Shown one piece after another: positions 27,451 through 36,238 of a stretch of 64,000 nucleotides of DNA; positions within the stretch are counted from its first letter, which is position 1, and each line of letters opens with the position of its first letter. The position numbers and the translations under genes were made by a program. The notes beneath the pieces are model-generated. The model was not told where the DNA came from. It saw only the letters and a program-made list of their open reading frames with translations, and made no database searches. Source of the DNA: Eshraghiella sp964414835 (GTDB lineage: Bacteria > Bacillota > Clostridia > Lachnospirales > Lachnospiraceae); contig CAYPWY010000004.1 of the NCBI GenBank assembly GCA_964414835.1, positions 1 to 64,000 on the forward strand. Reading direction: 5' to 3'.

Positions 27451-27819
27451 TTACTCCAAACCAAAATAGCCCGCAACATCAAAGCCGCCTGTGTTGCGGT
27501 ATACATCCTCTATTATGTTCTGTACCAGTGCAAGCGCCTCTGCGTACCCTATTGCAATTCCCACAATATAAGGACCTGTCTTGTGGAAAAAAGTACCTTT
27601 AAAAGTATGATTTTCTGCAATGCGTCTAACTGTTTTTCTGATTGGCCTGCCTGTAACAAAACGGGTTGACTCATAAATATCAAGAAGATTACCGCTTGTC
27701 TCCGACACTGTCACCACATAAACTTCCGGAATCCACTTTTTATGCCTTAATGCACATATCAGTTCTTTTGACTTTTCTTTTGCATTGTCGCCAAAATAGA
27801 GATTTTTATACCAATACAT
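27451..27819 (-). CDS. Hypothetical protein, 122 residues
   Basis: I do not recognise this soluble protein. It has no membrane segment, and a mix of strands and helices with a hydrophobic stretch in the second half (GPYIVGIAIGYAEALALVQN). The ATG chosen lies one base after the upstream stop; a GTG nine bases earlier is possible. It ends four bases before the DUF2953 gene, so it is part of the same tight run. Confidence 0.75.
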   Translation of the reverse strand: MYWYKNLYFGDNAKEKSKELICALRHKKWIPEVYVVTVSETSGNLLDIYESTRFVTGRPIRKTVRRIAENHTFKGTFFHKTGPYIVGIAIGYAEALALVQNIIEDVYRNTGGFDVAGYFGLE

Positions 27820-27820
27820 A

Positions 27821-29221
27821 TCAATCACCGGTAACCATCATGTTCACAAGCACCATACATGCCTGCTTTTCCGCCTCATCGCCGCACTGCATAAGCGCCA
27901 CGTGTACATATTCTTTAAACTCATCAAAATTATTGAAAAACACAGGAAGATTTCCCATAACAGACGCCATAACGGCACGTCTGGAAAGTCTGTCCGTATT
28001 TTCAAAAAGCTCTGTAAATTCAACCATAAGCTTATTGGCAGCATCTGCCACATAGGCTTCATCGGCAGTATCTGTATTGACTGAGGAAACATCCAAAAGC
28101 GCAAAGGTGCTGGCTGACTGAAGACGGCTTACGGTTTTAAGCCTTTCAAAATCTTCTTTGACACCCATACGGATAATAGTCTCATAATTGATACTTTCTA
28201 TTTCCTCAAGGGTACTGTCCGGTGTATACAGCTTATGACTGATACGCTCCTGTTGACCTTCAAGCTTTTCCAACAGATTTTCTATATCATTGCTTCTTCC
28301 GGTCTTGCCGCATACTACAAGATAGTCCTCAGCAATTATCTTTCTTATTATTTCATTCAGCTCTTCATCCTCAGCCCTTGCGTCAGCACAGAGAATAATG
28401 GAATATAAATCATTGATAACCTCTGTAAGCATAACACAGGCATCTGAATATTCTTCAACAAGGGAAGTAATGCTATCCAGTTTAAAGCGCACTGTATTGT
28501 AGCCTTCTGCATCAAGATTTTCATAATTAATTTCCGAAAGTTCCTTCTCAGCTGCAATTAATTCCTGAAATTCACTGTCAAAGCCCTTAGGCTTATACAG
28601 CGTTCCGGCAGTTTTAATCATATAGACAAAGTCATCCACTGAAGAACATTCGCTGCCCTTATATAAAGAAAGAGAATTTTCCAGAATGTCAAAAAATTTG
28701 CCTCTTGACAGTCTCATGGGAACCTGACTTACAATCTGTGAAATTTTCATATTAATTACAGCGTTGTCTCTGTCGCTTAACACATACCGTTCTATGTCTC
28801 TCTCAAGCTGTGAATTATAATATGTATTGTCATAAACCGCAGGTTTAAACTTATACTCCACACGGTTAAGTATATACTCATATATCTGGAAACGGTCAAC
28901 ATAGGCGGTGAGAATTTCCATAATGTTCACAAGTCTTGCCCTGATGCCTTTTGCCATATCTGCAGACTGTCCGTCAACTGTTTTCATATTGACAAGCTGC
29001 CCCATAAGCTCCTGAATCTGTCCAACAACAGGCTGTATTACCTGTTTTTTGCTTTCTTCTATTTCTTCATAAACCTCCGAAAAGACATGATAGTTCATAG
29101 AAAGCTTCAGATATGCAATGCTTTTATACAGTGATGATATTCCTTCACTGTATACTCCCAGATTCTCCTCAACTCTTTTTCCTTTTAATAATTCATTAAC
29201 TGCCGTAATTAATTCAGCCAT
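27821..29221 (-). CDS. Hypothetical protein, 466 residues, largely helical
   Basis: Not recognised. The protein is soluble, acidic and predicted mainly helical by eye, with long amphipathic stretches, no signal peptide and no obvious nucleotide-binding motif. An N-terminal ELLKGKRVEENLGVYSEG and later repeats of Glu/Asp-rich helices recall tetratricopeptide-like or scaffold proteins, but no repeat period could be set. It lies 18 bases after the lysA-type gene and directly before the 122-residue gene; the two hypotheticals may work together. Confidence 0.75.
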   Translation of the reverse strand: MAELITAVNELLKGKRVEENLGVYSEGISSLYKSIAYLKLSMNYHVFSEVYEEIEESKKQVIQPVVGQIQELMGQLVNMKTVDGQSADMAKGIRARLVNIMEILTAYVDRFQIYEYILNRVEYKFKPAVYDNTYYNSQLERDIERYVLSDRDNAVINMKISQIVSQVPMRLSRGKFFDILENSLSLYKGSECSSVDDFVYMIKTAGTLYKPKGFDSEFQELIAAEKELSEINYENLDAEGYNTVRFKLDSITSLVEEYSDACVMLTEVINDLYSIILCADARAEDEELNEIIRKIIAEDYLVVCGKTGRSNDIENLLEKLEGQQERISHKLYTPDSTLEEIESINYETIIRMGVKEDFERLKTVSRLQSASTFALLDVSSVNTDTADEAYVADAANKLMVEFTELFENTDRLSRRAVMASVMGNLPVFFNNFDEFKEYVHVALMQCGDEAEKQACMVLVNMMVTGD

Positions 29222-29239
29222 ACAAGTCTCCCTGTAAAA

Positions 29240-30511
29240 TTACTTTTTTAAAATAGGATTAAGTATGTCAAAACAATCAAAGGTTCTGAAATAATCCTGT
29301 GGTGTCTCAGCTCTTCTTATAAGCTCAAAGCTTCCGTCTTCCTTAAGAAGTATCTCTGCCGAACGGAGCTTTCCATTATAATTATAACCCATAGCAAAGC
29401 CATGTGCTCCCGCATCATGGATAAAAAGATAATCTCCCATATCAATCTTAGGAAGCATCCTGTCTATTGCAAACTTGTCATTGTTTTCACAAAGTGAGCC
29501 TGTCACATCATACATATGGTCACAAGCATCGTTTTCTTTGCCAAGAACCGTAATGTGATGATATGCGCCGTACATTGCCGGTCTCATAAGATTGCAGGCA
29601 CATGCGTCACAGCCGATATACTCCTTGTAGGTATGTTTTTCATGGGTAGCCTTTGTCACAAGTCCGCCGTAAGGTCCCATCATAAATCTTCCCATCTCGG
29701 TGTAGATTGCCACATCTCCCATACCGTTAGCAGTGAGAACCTCATCATATACCTTATGAACGCCTTCTCCGATTGCAATAATATCATTAGGCTCTGCATC
29801 AGGCTTATAAGGGATTCCCACTCCGCCTGAAAGGTTAATGAATTTAATATCACAGCCTGTCTTGTCCCTTATCTCAACTGCAAGCTCAAAAAGAATCTTG
29901 GCAAGTGTAGGATAATAGTCGTTAGTTACCGTATTGCTGGCAAGAAATGCGTGAATACCGAATTTCTTAGCGCCTTTGGATTTAAGGAGCTTAAAGCCCT
30001 CAATTATCTGTTCCTTGGTAAAACCGTATTTGGCATCTCCCGGATTATCCATAATTGAATTGGCAATCTGGAAATATCCTCCCGGATTAAAACGACAGCT
30101 GATAGTCTCAGGTATTCCTGCTGTTTTCTCAAGAAACTCAATATGTGTAAAATCATCAAGATTGATTGTTGCGCCTATTTCTTTTGCATATATAAACTCT
30201 TCTGCCGGTGTATCATTTGACGAAAACATAATGTCCTGCCCTTTACAGCCTATGGCGTTGGAAAGCATAAGCTCCGTCATTGATGAACAGTCAAGACCGC
30301 ATCCGTACTCTCTCAGAATATTAATAAGGAACGGGTTAGGCGTTGCCTTAACCGCAAAATACTCTTTAAAGCCTTTGTTCCATGAAAATGCCTGTTTTAC
30401 TCTGGCAGCATTCTCACGTATACCTTTTTCATCATATATATGAAATGGGGTTGGGTATTGCTTTACGATTTCTTCAATTTTTTCTTTGGTTACAAATGGT
30501 TTCTTTTCCAT
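29240..30511 (-). CDS. lysA: Diaminopimelate decarboxylase-type PLP enzyme
   Basis: A 423-residue fold-type III PLP decarboxylase. The PLP lysine is K55 in YFAVKATPNP, the glycine-rich phosphate loop is NLSGGVGIPY, and the second active-site segment reads SLCENNDKFAIDR in place of the usual CESGD. It most likely makes lysine from meso-diaminopimelate; other substrates such as carboxynorspermidine cannot be ruled out from sequence alone. It stands between cinA and the 466-residue gene with no other lysine genes. Confidence 0.82.
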   Translation of the reverse strand: MEKKPFVTKEKIEEIVKQYPTPFHIYDEKGIRENAARVKQAFSWNKGFKEYFAVKATPNPFLINILREYGCGLDCSSMTELMLSNAIGCKGQDIMFSSNDTPAEEFIYAKEIGATINLDDFTHIEFLEKTAGIPETISCRFNPGGYFQIANSIMDNPGDAKYGFTKEQIIEGFKLLKSKGAKKFGIHAFLASNTVTNDYYPTLAKILFELAVEIRDKTGCDIKFINLSGGVGIPYKPDAEPNDIIAIGEGVHKVYDEVLTANGMGDVAIYTEMGRFMMGPYGGLVTKATHEKHTYKEYIGCDACACNLMRPAMYGAYHHITVLGKENDACDHMYDVTGSLCENNDKFAIDRMLPKIDMGDYLFIHDAGAHGFAMGYNYNGKLRSAEILLKEDGSFELIRRAETPQDYFRTFDCFDILNPILKK

Positions 30512-30530
30512 AATTCAATTATGTCCTCCT

Positions 30531-31772
30531 TTATTTATAGCTGGCTATTATGGCTGTTCTCACCATGTCAAGTGCCTTAATTGCAGCGCTTTCCCTTATT
30601 TTAGCACGGCTGCCGCTGAAATGGAATTTCTCCACAATAACTTTATCCTTAACGGTGCATGCTATGTAAACCAGACCCTTCGGTTCTTCCTTGGTATCCT
30701 CCGGTCCGGCATATCCTGTAACTGCCACGGCAACATCAGAATCCGCTGTCACAAGGCAGCCCTTGGCCATTTCCTTGGCAACCTCCTTACTTACTGCTGA
30801 ATATTTTTTGAGGGTGTCGCGGTTGACATCAAGGACCTTCCGCTTTGCTTTATTGGAATATGTTATAAACCCATGTGTAAATACCTGTGAAGCTCCGCTT
30901 ACATTGATAAGTTTTGCAGAGACAAGACCTCCTGTGCAGGATTCTGCCACAGATATTTTTAGGTCATACTTTTTCAGCAGTTTAATGACCACATCTTCCA
31001 GATTAAGGTCTTCATCAGTCGTATATACGGCATCACCAAGTCTGTTTTTGATTTCCTTAACTACAGGCTTTACCATATCCTTTGCCTCATCCTCGCTTGA
31101 AGCCCTTGCAGTCACTCTCACCTGAGAGCAGCCTGTTTTTGCATAGGTTGCTATGGTAGGATTGGTCTGTGCGTCTATCAAATCAATGAGCTTTGTCTCA
31201 AGCAGGCTCTCACCTATTCCGCATTCCTTGATTGTTACTGAGTAAAGCACATCATTGGAAAGACCGGCAAGATAAGGCTTGACCTGTTCATTAAACATAG
31301 GTATCAGCTCTGTTGGCGGACCCGGAAGAAGAATCGTATGATGTCCGTCCTTCTCAATTATTATTCCCGGTGCTGTTCCGTTGCTGTTATATAACACCTT
31401 ACAATCTCTTGGAACAAGGGCCTGCTTATAGTTGTTTTCAGTTGGTTTATATCCAAGATTCACAAGTATTTTTTCCATGTTATCGCGAGCCTGAACATCT
31501 TCAACCAGTTCAAGCCCCAGAACATTACACACAGTTTCTTTTGTTAAATCGTCCTCCGTAGGGCCAAGACCTCCACCGAGAATCACAATGTCTGAACGGT
31601 CTATGGCTTCCCTGTAAACTCTGGCAAGCCTTTCGTCATTATCTCCCACAACGGTTTGCGTATACATACTAAGACCAAGTGCAGCACATTCCTTTGATAA
31701 AAAAGCAGAATTGGTATTAACAATGTTTCCCAAAAGTATTTCTGTTCCGACAGAAATCAGTTCTACAGTCAT
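30531..31772 (-). CDS. cinA: Competence/damage-inducible protein CinA
   Basis: A 413-residue two-domain protein: an N-terminal molybdopterin-binding-like COG1058 domain (ADP-ribose pyrophosphatase type; VGTEILLGNIVNTN, GGLGPTEDDLTKE) and a C-terminal nicotinamide-nucleotide amidase domain (SVAESCTGGLVSAKL, AVTGYAGP). It belongs to NAD recycling and is often near recA. The ATG at 31772 follows GGAGG; the upstream GTG would contain that binding site. It is 17 bases after pgsA. Confidence 0.94.
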   Translation of the reverse strand: MTVELISVGTEILLGNIVNTNSAFLSKECAALGLSMYTQTVVGDNDERLARVYREAIDRSDIVILGGGLGPTEDDLTKETVCNVLGLELVEDVQARDNMEKILVNLGYKPTENNYKQALVPRDCKVLYNSNGTAPGIIIEKDGHHTILLPGPPTELIPMFNEQVKPYLAGLSNDVLYSVTIKECGIGESLLETKLIDLIDAQTNPTIATYAKTGCSQVRVTARASSEDEAKDMVKPVVKEIKNRLGDAVYTTDEDLNLEDVVIKLLKKYDLKISVAESCTGGLVSAKLINVSGASQVFTHGFITYSNKAKRKVLDVNRDTLKKYSAVSKEVAKEMAKGCLVTADSDVAVAVTGYAGPEDTKEEPKGLVYIACTVKDKVIVEKFHFSGSRAKIRESAAIKALDMVRTAIIASYK

Positions 31773-31789
31773 ATTTTCCTCCACGGTAA

Positions 31790-32329
31790 CTACATATCAG
31801 CGATAACTTTGCGGTTTTTAACAAGATAATCAACAAGCGAAATCACTGAAAGTGCCAATGATATATATATAAGTACCTGCTCAATAACATTAACTGCCTT
31901 ATAATCAAGATTGACGATAAGAAACAGACACATTATCATCTGAAATGCCGTTTTAAATTTGCCCCACCAGCTGGCGGCAAGAACAATTCCGGCATCCGAT
32001 GCCACAAGCCTGAATCCGCTTATGATAAATTCTCTGGCAATAAGAATTATTACAATCCATGCCGGCAAAAGTCCAATCTGCACAAACGCAATAAATGCGG
32101 AACATACCAAAAGCTTGTCGGCTATCGGGTCCATAAATTTGCCGAAATTCGTAACAAGATTGCGCTTTCTTGCTATTTTTCCGTCAAGCATATCCGTAAG
32201 ACTTGCCAATGCAAATATTCCCAGTGCAATAAAATTTCCGGCTGCTCCGCAATAGTCTGTCAGCAGAAAAAACAAGAAAAACGGTATTAAAATAATTCTG
32301 AACATTGTAAGCTTGTTAGGTAAATTCAT
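31790..32329 (-). CDS. pgsA: CDP-diacylglycerol-glycerol-3-phosphate 3-phosphatidyltransferase
   Basis: A 179-residue membrane enzyme making phosphatidylglycerophosphate, the first step to phosphatidylglycerol. The CDP-alcohol phosphotransferase motif is complete: DMLDGKIARKRN then FGKFMDPIADK. About five membrane helices are visible. It overlaps the rimO stop by one base, keeping the rimO-pgsA-cinA order seen in many Clostridia. Confidence 0.96.
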   Translation of the reverse strand: MNLPNKLTMFRIILIPFFLFFLLTDYCGAAGNFIALGIFALASLTDMLDGKIARKRNLVTNFGKFMDPIADKLLVCSAFIAFVQIGLLPAWIVIILIAREFIISGFRLVASDAGIVLAASWWGKFKTAFQMIMCLFLIVNLDYKAVNVIEQVLIYISLALSVISLVDYLVKNRKVIADM

Positions 32330-33648
32330 TATTCCAACTCTCCAATCAAATCATATTCCAATGCCTTGGTAATAAAAACTCTGGCGAAATCACCGCTCAT
32401 AAGCTCTTCTTCGCTTTTTATAAAAACATATCCGTCAACGCCGGGCGCATCCATATATGTTCTTCCCACATATACATCTTCATCAGCTGCTTTTCCTTCA
32501 ATTATGACTTCCATATGCTTTCCTACAAGCCGCTGTGACTTATCAATGGATACCTCCTGCTGAAGCTCCATAAGCTCATCCCGTCTTGTCAGCTTAATTT
32601 CCTCATCTATCTGATTATCCATCAGTGCTGCGGGGGTGTCTTCCTCAGGCGAATATGTAAATACACCCAGCCTGTCAAATTCCATCTCATCAACAAAATC
32701 CATAAGAGCATTGTGGTCCGTCTCAGTTTCTCCCGGAAATCCGGTAATCAGAGTTGTTCTCAATGCAATATCCGGTATTTCATCCCGCAGTCTGCCGATT
32801 ACTGCTCTCAGGTCTGCATTGGTTGTGCGTCTGCCCATTTTCCTGAGAATGTCATCGGAAGAATGCTGTATGGGCATATCTATATAGTGGCAAATCTTCG
32901 GCTCCTCTTTGATTACCTGTATAAGCTCGTCATTAATCTCTTCGGGATAACAATAAAGTATTCTTATCCACCTGATTCCGTCAATCTGACATAAATCTTT
33001 CAAAAGCTTAGGCAGCATCTTTTTACCATATAAATCCTTGCCGTACAGAGATGTTTCCTGTGCCACAAGCATCAATTCCCTGATGCCGTTATCTGCCAGA
33101 TATTGTGCTTCTTTCAGCAGTTCCTCCATAGGAATACTTCTGTATTTTCCCTTAAAAAGAGGTATGCTGCAATAGGTACACCTCTTATCACAGCCTTCTG
33201 CAATTTTGAGATAAGAATAATATCCTCCGGTAGTAATGATTCTATCCGTCTGTGGTCTGCATAACACATTAATATCCTTAAATTCATTATGCTGTTTATG
33301 CGACAGAACATCATCAACCACATCGCATATCGTATCGAAAGCAGTCGTTCCGATAATGGCGTCTATTTCCGGCATTTCATTTAATATCTCTGATTTATAT
33401 CTCTCAGCCAGACAGCCTGTGACTATAAGTGCTTTAAGGTTGTCCTTTTTATATTCTGCCATTGATAAAATTGTATTTATGCTCTCTTTCTTGGCTGAAC
33501 TGATAAAGCCGCAGGTATTAATAACCGCAACATCTGCCGTTGTCTCATCATCCGTAAACTCATATCCGCGGGAGCGAAGCAGTCCCATCATCTGTTCCGA
33601 GTCCACAAGGTTCTTGTCACAGCCAAGTGATACAAACAATATTTTCAT
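32329..33648 (-). CDS. rimO: Ribosomal protein S12 methylthiotransferase
   Basis: A 439-residue radical-SAM enzyme that adds a methylthio group to an aspartate of S12. It has the N-terminal UPF0004 domain (SLGCDKNLVDSEQMMG), the radical-SAM triad in EGCDKRCTYCSIP and a C-terminal TRAM domain. AGGAGATAAT precedes the ATG. It heads the rimO-pgsA-cinA-lysA run. Confidence 0.96.
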   Translation of the reverse strand: MKILFVSLGCDKNLVDSEQMMGLLRSRGYEFTDDETTADVAVINTCGFISSAKKESINTILSMAEYKKDNLKALIVTGCLAERYKSEILNEMPEIDAIIGTTAFDTICDVVDDVLSHKQHNEFKDINVLCRPQTDRIITTGGYYSYLKIAEGCDKRCTYCSIPLFKGKYRSIPMEELLKEAQYLADNGIRELMLVAQETSLYGKDLYGKKMLPKLLKDLCQIDGIRWIRILYCYPEEINDELIQVIKEEPKICHYIDMPIQHSSDDILRKMGRRTTNADLRAVIGRLRDEIPDIALRTTLITGFPGETETDHNALMDFVDEMEFDRLGVFTYSPEEDTPAALMDNQIDEEIKLTRRDELMELQQEVSIDKSQRLVGKHMEVIIEGKAADEDVYVGRTYMDAPGVDGYVFIKSEEELMSGDFARVFITKALEYDLIGELE

Positions 33649-33721
33649 ATTATCTCCTAATTAAATCCAATACAAAGCTAATTGTACCCTTATTGCGTAT
33701 AAAAAGCAAGCAAAAGCTAAC

Positions 33722-33758
33722 AAAAAGGACATAGTTTGCATATATACAAACCATGTCC
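33722..33758 (-). terminator. Terminator after the acidic membrane protein gene
   Basis: A 12-bp minus-strand stem, GGACATGGTTTG with CAAACTATGTCC (one mismatch), and an 8-base loop, followed by TTTTTG. It separates the accessory block from rimO. Confidence 0.82.
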
Positions 33759-33787
33759 GTATTTTCTTAATTACTATAACACATAAA

Positions 33788-34138
33788 TTATTCTGCTGTT
33801 GTTTCACCTTCAGCAGATGTTTCGTCAGATGTTGTCACACCCTCTGTCTCACCGGTTTCATTTTCTGAAGTTTCGCCGGAGGTTTCTCCTGTCTCTCCCT
33901 CTGCTGATGTCTCATTGGTAGTACTGCCTCCCAGCAGAGACTGAAGGTTGAGCATATTAATCTCTCCATCCTTCTCTCCTTTGTCATAACCTTTGTTATA
34001 TGATACAACACTTGAAAATGCACCTGCCACAACAAGAACTACAGCAACAATTAATGTAGTAATACGCATATGCTTCTTAGTGTTATGTAACAAGTCTCCT
34101 CTATTTTGTTTTCTTTTATCGATTTTTTCCTGACTCAT
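33788..34138 (-). CDS. Small membrane-anchored protein with Glu/Thr/Ser/Gly-rich tail
   Basis: A 116-residue protein: basic N-terminus, one membrane helix (about residues 27-46), a short charged stretch (YNKGYDKGEKDGE), and about 55 residues of low-complexity sequence built on variants of ETSAEGETGE. The tail is highly acidic and probably disordered, outside the cell. Function unknown. It has its own promoter and AGGAGG, and a strong terminator. It is the last gene of the accessory block. Confidence 0.75.
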   Translation of the reverse strand: MSQEKIDKRKQNRGDLLHNTKKHMRITTLIVAVVLVVAGAFSSVVSYNKGYDKGEKDGEINMLNLQSLLGGSTTNETSAEGETGETSGETSENETGETEGVTTSDETSAEGETTAE

Positions 34139-34206
34139 ATTGACCTCCTAAAATAAGAACATCACCGTCTTTGTTGTAAAATATGCAATGCCCTTTGCCT
34201 TATAAT

Positions 34207-34235
34207 AATATATATTATAATTGCCAAATGGTCAA
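34207..34235 (-). promoter_or_regulatory. Promoter of the small acidic membrane protein gene
   Basis: Minus-strand TTGACC (34230-34235), 17 bases, TATATT (34207-34212), 68 bases before the ATG. Confidence 0.55.
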
Positions 34236-34252
34236 GTAAAATCTTTGGACGA

Positions 34253-34963
34253 TTAATCAGTGTTTACGATTATAATTTGGTTCAGGATTCCGTTTGTAAA
34301 TGACAGTTCAAGGGAGCTGTCATAAGACTTTCCTGTTACATAATAGTCCATTTCCTTGCGGTCATAATCTCCGTCGCTTTCATAATAATAATCCGGTTCT
34401 CCCATTATATCCTTTACCTGGTCAATAGTCATGCCGAATGTAACCCCATTACACATGGTAACATCAGGATTTACATCGCGATATTCAGAAACCTCAAGCC
34501 CAAATCCATAGATGTCACATTCACCAATGGTTTTATCGGCATCTGTAAAGTTTTTGAATCTCACATAAAATCTCTCGCCCTCTTCATTTTCGGCAATATA
34601 ATTTAAAGTATAATAATTAGGTTCAAGAGTTTCTTTTTTTTCTTCTTCATCAAACATAAAGCCTGCGGCTTCAACATCTGCGCATGTAGCAGGAAATGTA
34701 AATGTCGTTCCATCCAAAGTAAATTCCAAGGACTTCCATTCATCTGAAACATTGTTTTCTGCTTCCGTCTCTTTATCGTCTGTCCCTTCATTAATGGTTT
34801 CCGAAGGTTTCTCATCATTCTCTGAAGACGGGGATTCCAAATCCTTGCTTACATCCTCTGATGATGAAGGAGTTGTTGATGTATCCTTCCCTCCGCATCC
34901 TGCCATTCCGCACATAATTCCCACTAATATGAGGGCAGTTGCAATTTTCTTAATTTTTTTCAT
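34253..34963 (-). CDS. Lipoprotein with a BamE/SmpA-like C-terminal domain
   Basis: A 236-residue secreted lipoprotein. A signal peptide (MKKIKKIATALILVGIMCG) leads to the lipobox GMAGC, so the mature protein begins at that Cys. A Ser/Thr/Glu-rich linker follows to about residue 80. The C-terminal half contains TFGMTIDQVKDIMGEP and a closing LELSFTNGILNQIIIVN, the arrangement of the SmpA/OmlA fold found in many Firmicute lipoproteins. AGAGGAG precedes the ATG at 34963. Function unknown; likely a substrate- or partner-binding surface protein. Confidence 0.82.
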   Translation of the reverse strand: MKKIKKIATALILVGIMCGMAGCGGKDTSTTPSSSEDVSKDLESPSSENDEKPSETINEGTDDKETEAENNVSDEWKSLEFTLDGTTFTFPATCADVEAAGFMFDEEEKKETLEPNYYTLNYIAENEEGERFYVRFKNFTDADKTIGECDIYGFGLEVSEYRDVNPDVTMCNGVTFGMTIDQVKDIMGEPDYYYESDGDYDRKEMDYYVTGKSYDSSLELSFTNGILNQIIIVNTD

Positions 34964-35070
34964 GTCTGATTCTCCTCTAAAAAAATAAATAATGTACATA
35001 AAACAAATACCATGGAATTCGTCTTATGCACATTATTATAAAAATTACACAAATTAATCAAGCTATATCT

Positions 35071-35088
35071 GGTTGCAGGAGTGCAACC
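35071..35088. other. Perfect short hairpin between two accessory genes
   Basis: GGTTGC and GCAACC with a 6-base loop, 31 bases past the stop codon of the membrane-anchored protein gene. No T run follows on either strand, so it is at best a weak terminator or processing signal. Confidence 0.35.
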
Positions 35089-35119
35089 AATAGTGGCATA
35101 CGCCCCAAAACCCTTTATT

Positions 35120-36238
35120 TTACTGCTTTTTCAGAGTTATGTCCATAACATCTGTATAGAAGCTGCTGTCCAACGCCGTCTCATTATAGTACGACCATCC
35201 GTTTATGGCATACACATCACCGTTTTGCAAATCACAATATGCGTTAAAATAATATTGATAATTCTCCTTCTCTTTTGAACTTCTCAATACTGAATATGTA
35301 TAATAGTAAAAGGTTATGCCATGTACATCAACCTGTCCCTGACTGTGAATCTTTGAAAATCCTGCAGCCGCATGTGACTGAGCCCTTTCTATTGCAGTTT
35401 CAGTTGTATTCTCATATACGGAAACATTGAAATAAATACCATCATTCTCAACCAGATAATTTTTACCTCTGAAACTATATTCCAGTACACAACTGCTTTC
35501 CGGAAGATTATATATTACCTGAAATTCTCCATTGGAATAAGCCTGGGAATCCTGGGATAAATACACTCTTTCCGAACTTCCGGAGATGTCCGGCATCCAC
35601 AAGGAGCCTACGGTATCATCATTTTCCTCTGTGGAAACAGCCGTATTCATCAGTGAAACCACGGCGTTTAATCCATCATCATATATCAATGTACGCTCTT
35701 CTTCGTTCATTTCATCAACATCAGTACCATCATATCTTATACATACCAGAAATCTTCTGTCATCATCTATGGGAGTGAGAAGCACTTGAAAATATGTTCT
35801 GTCGTATTCCGCATCATCCTCTTTTAGACTTACCACATACTTTATATAATCACGTTCATTCATAGTGAGCCGTTCCGGCTGCTGTTCAATTCTGTATCCT
35901 GACGATATTATTGATTCCAGTTTCTCTTCCCTGTTTTCCCAGAAATCATCATTGGTCTTTTCCTCTATATCAAACTGCAACAGATAATCCTTTTTTAAAC
36001 TTATATTCAGGCATCCGCTGTCATGAATATATGCCGTGGCATCGGCAGGCACCGTAAACCTCATACCGCCGTATACTATTTCCCATATTTCAGCCTTAGA
36101 AGGTATTTCATATGCCGTATCGGCATTTGATGCTTCAGACTTACCGGAAAATGATATAACTCCCATAAACCATAATCCCAGAAAGACTGCAGCCGCACAT
36201 AAAATTCCGGCTGATATAATCCATAATTTTTTATTCAT
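35120..36238 (-). CDS. Membrane-anchored extracytoplasmic protein, unknown
   Basis: A 372-residue protein with one N-terminal membrane helix (about residues 4-28) and a large outer domain rich in strands, acidic residues and tyrosine. I do not recognise the domain. Two similar-looking halves may exist (both contain amphipathic Tyr-rich strands after RLTMNERDYIKYVVSL and VDVHGITFYYYTYSVL), which would suit a duplicated binding fold, but this is only by eye. The ATG has AGGAG upstream. It overlaps the end of the XRE regulator gene by 8 bases, which implies a functional pair. Confidence 0.75.
   Translation of the reverse strand: MNKKLWIISAGILCAAAVFLGLWFMGVISFSGKSEASNADTAYEIPSKAEIWEIVYGGMRFTVPADATAYIHDSGCLNISLKKDYLLQFDIEEKTNDDFWENREEKLESIISSGYRIEQQPERLTMNERDYIKYVVSLKEDDAEYDRTYFQVLLTPIDDDRRFLVCIRYDGTDVDEMNEEERTLIYDDGLNAVVSLMNTAVSTEENDDTVGSLWMPDISGSSERVYLSQDSQAYSNGEFQVIYNLPESSCVLEYSFRGKNYLVENDGIYFNVSVYENTTETAIERAQSHAAAGFSKIHSQGQVDVHGITFYYYTYSVLRSSKEKENYQYYFNAYCDLQNGDVYAINGWSYYNETALDSSFYTDVMDITLKKQ

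Noticed and set aside
33788..34138. Glu/Thr/Ser-rich tail as a sequencing artefact or tandem DNA repeat
   Set aside because: The frame, promoter, binding site and terminator are all intact and the repeats are imperfect at DNA level, so a real low-complexity tail is more likely.
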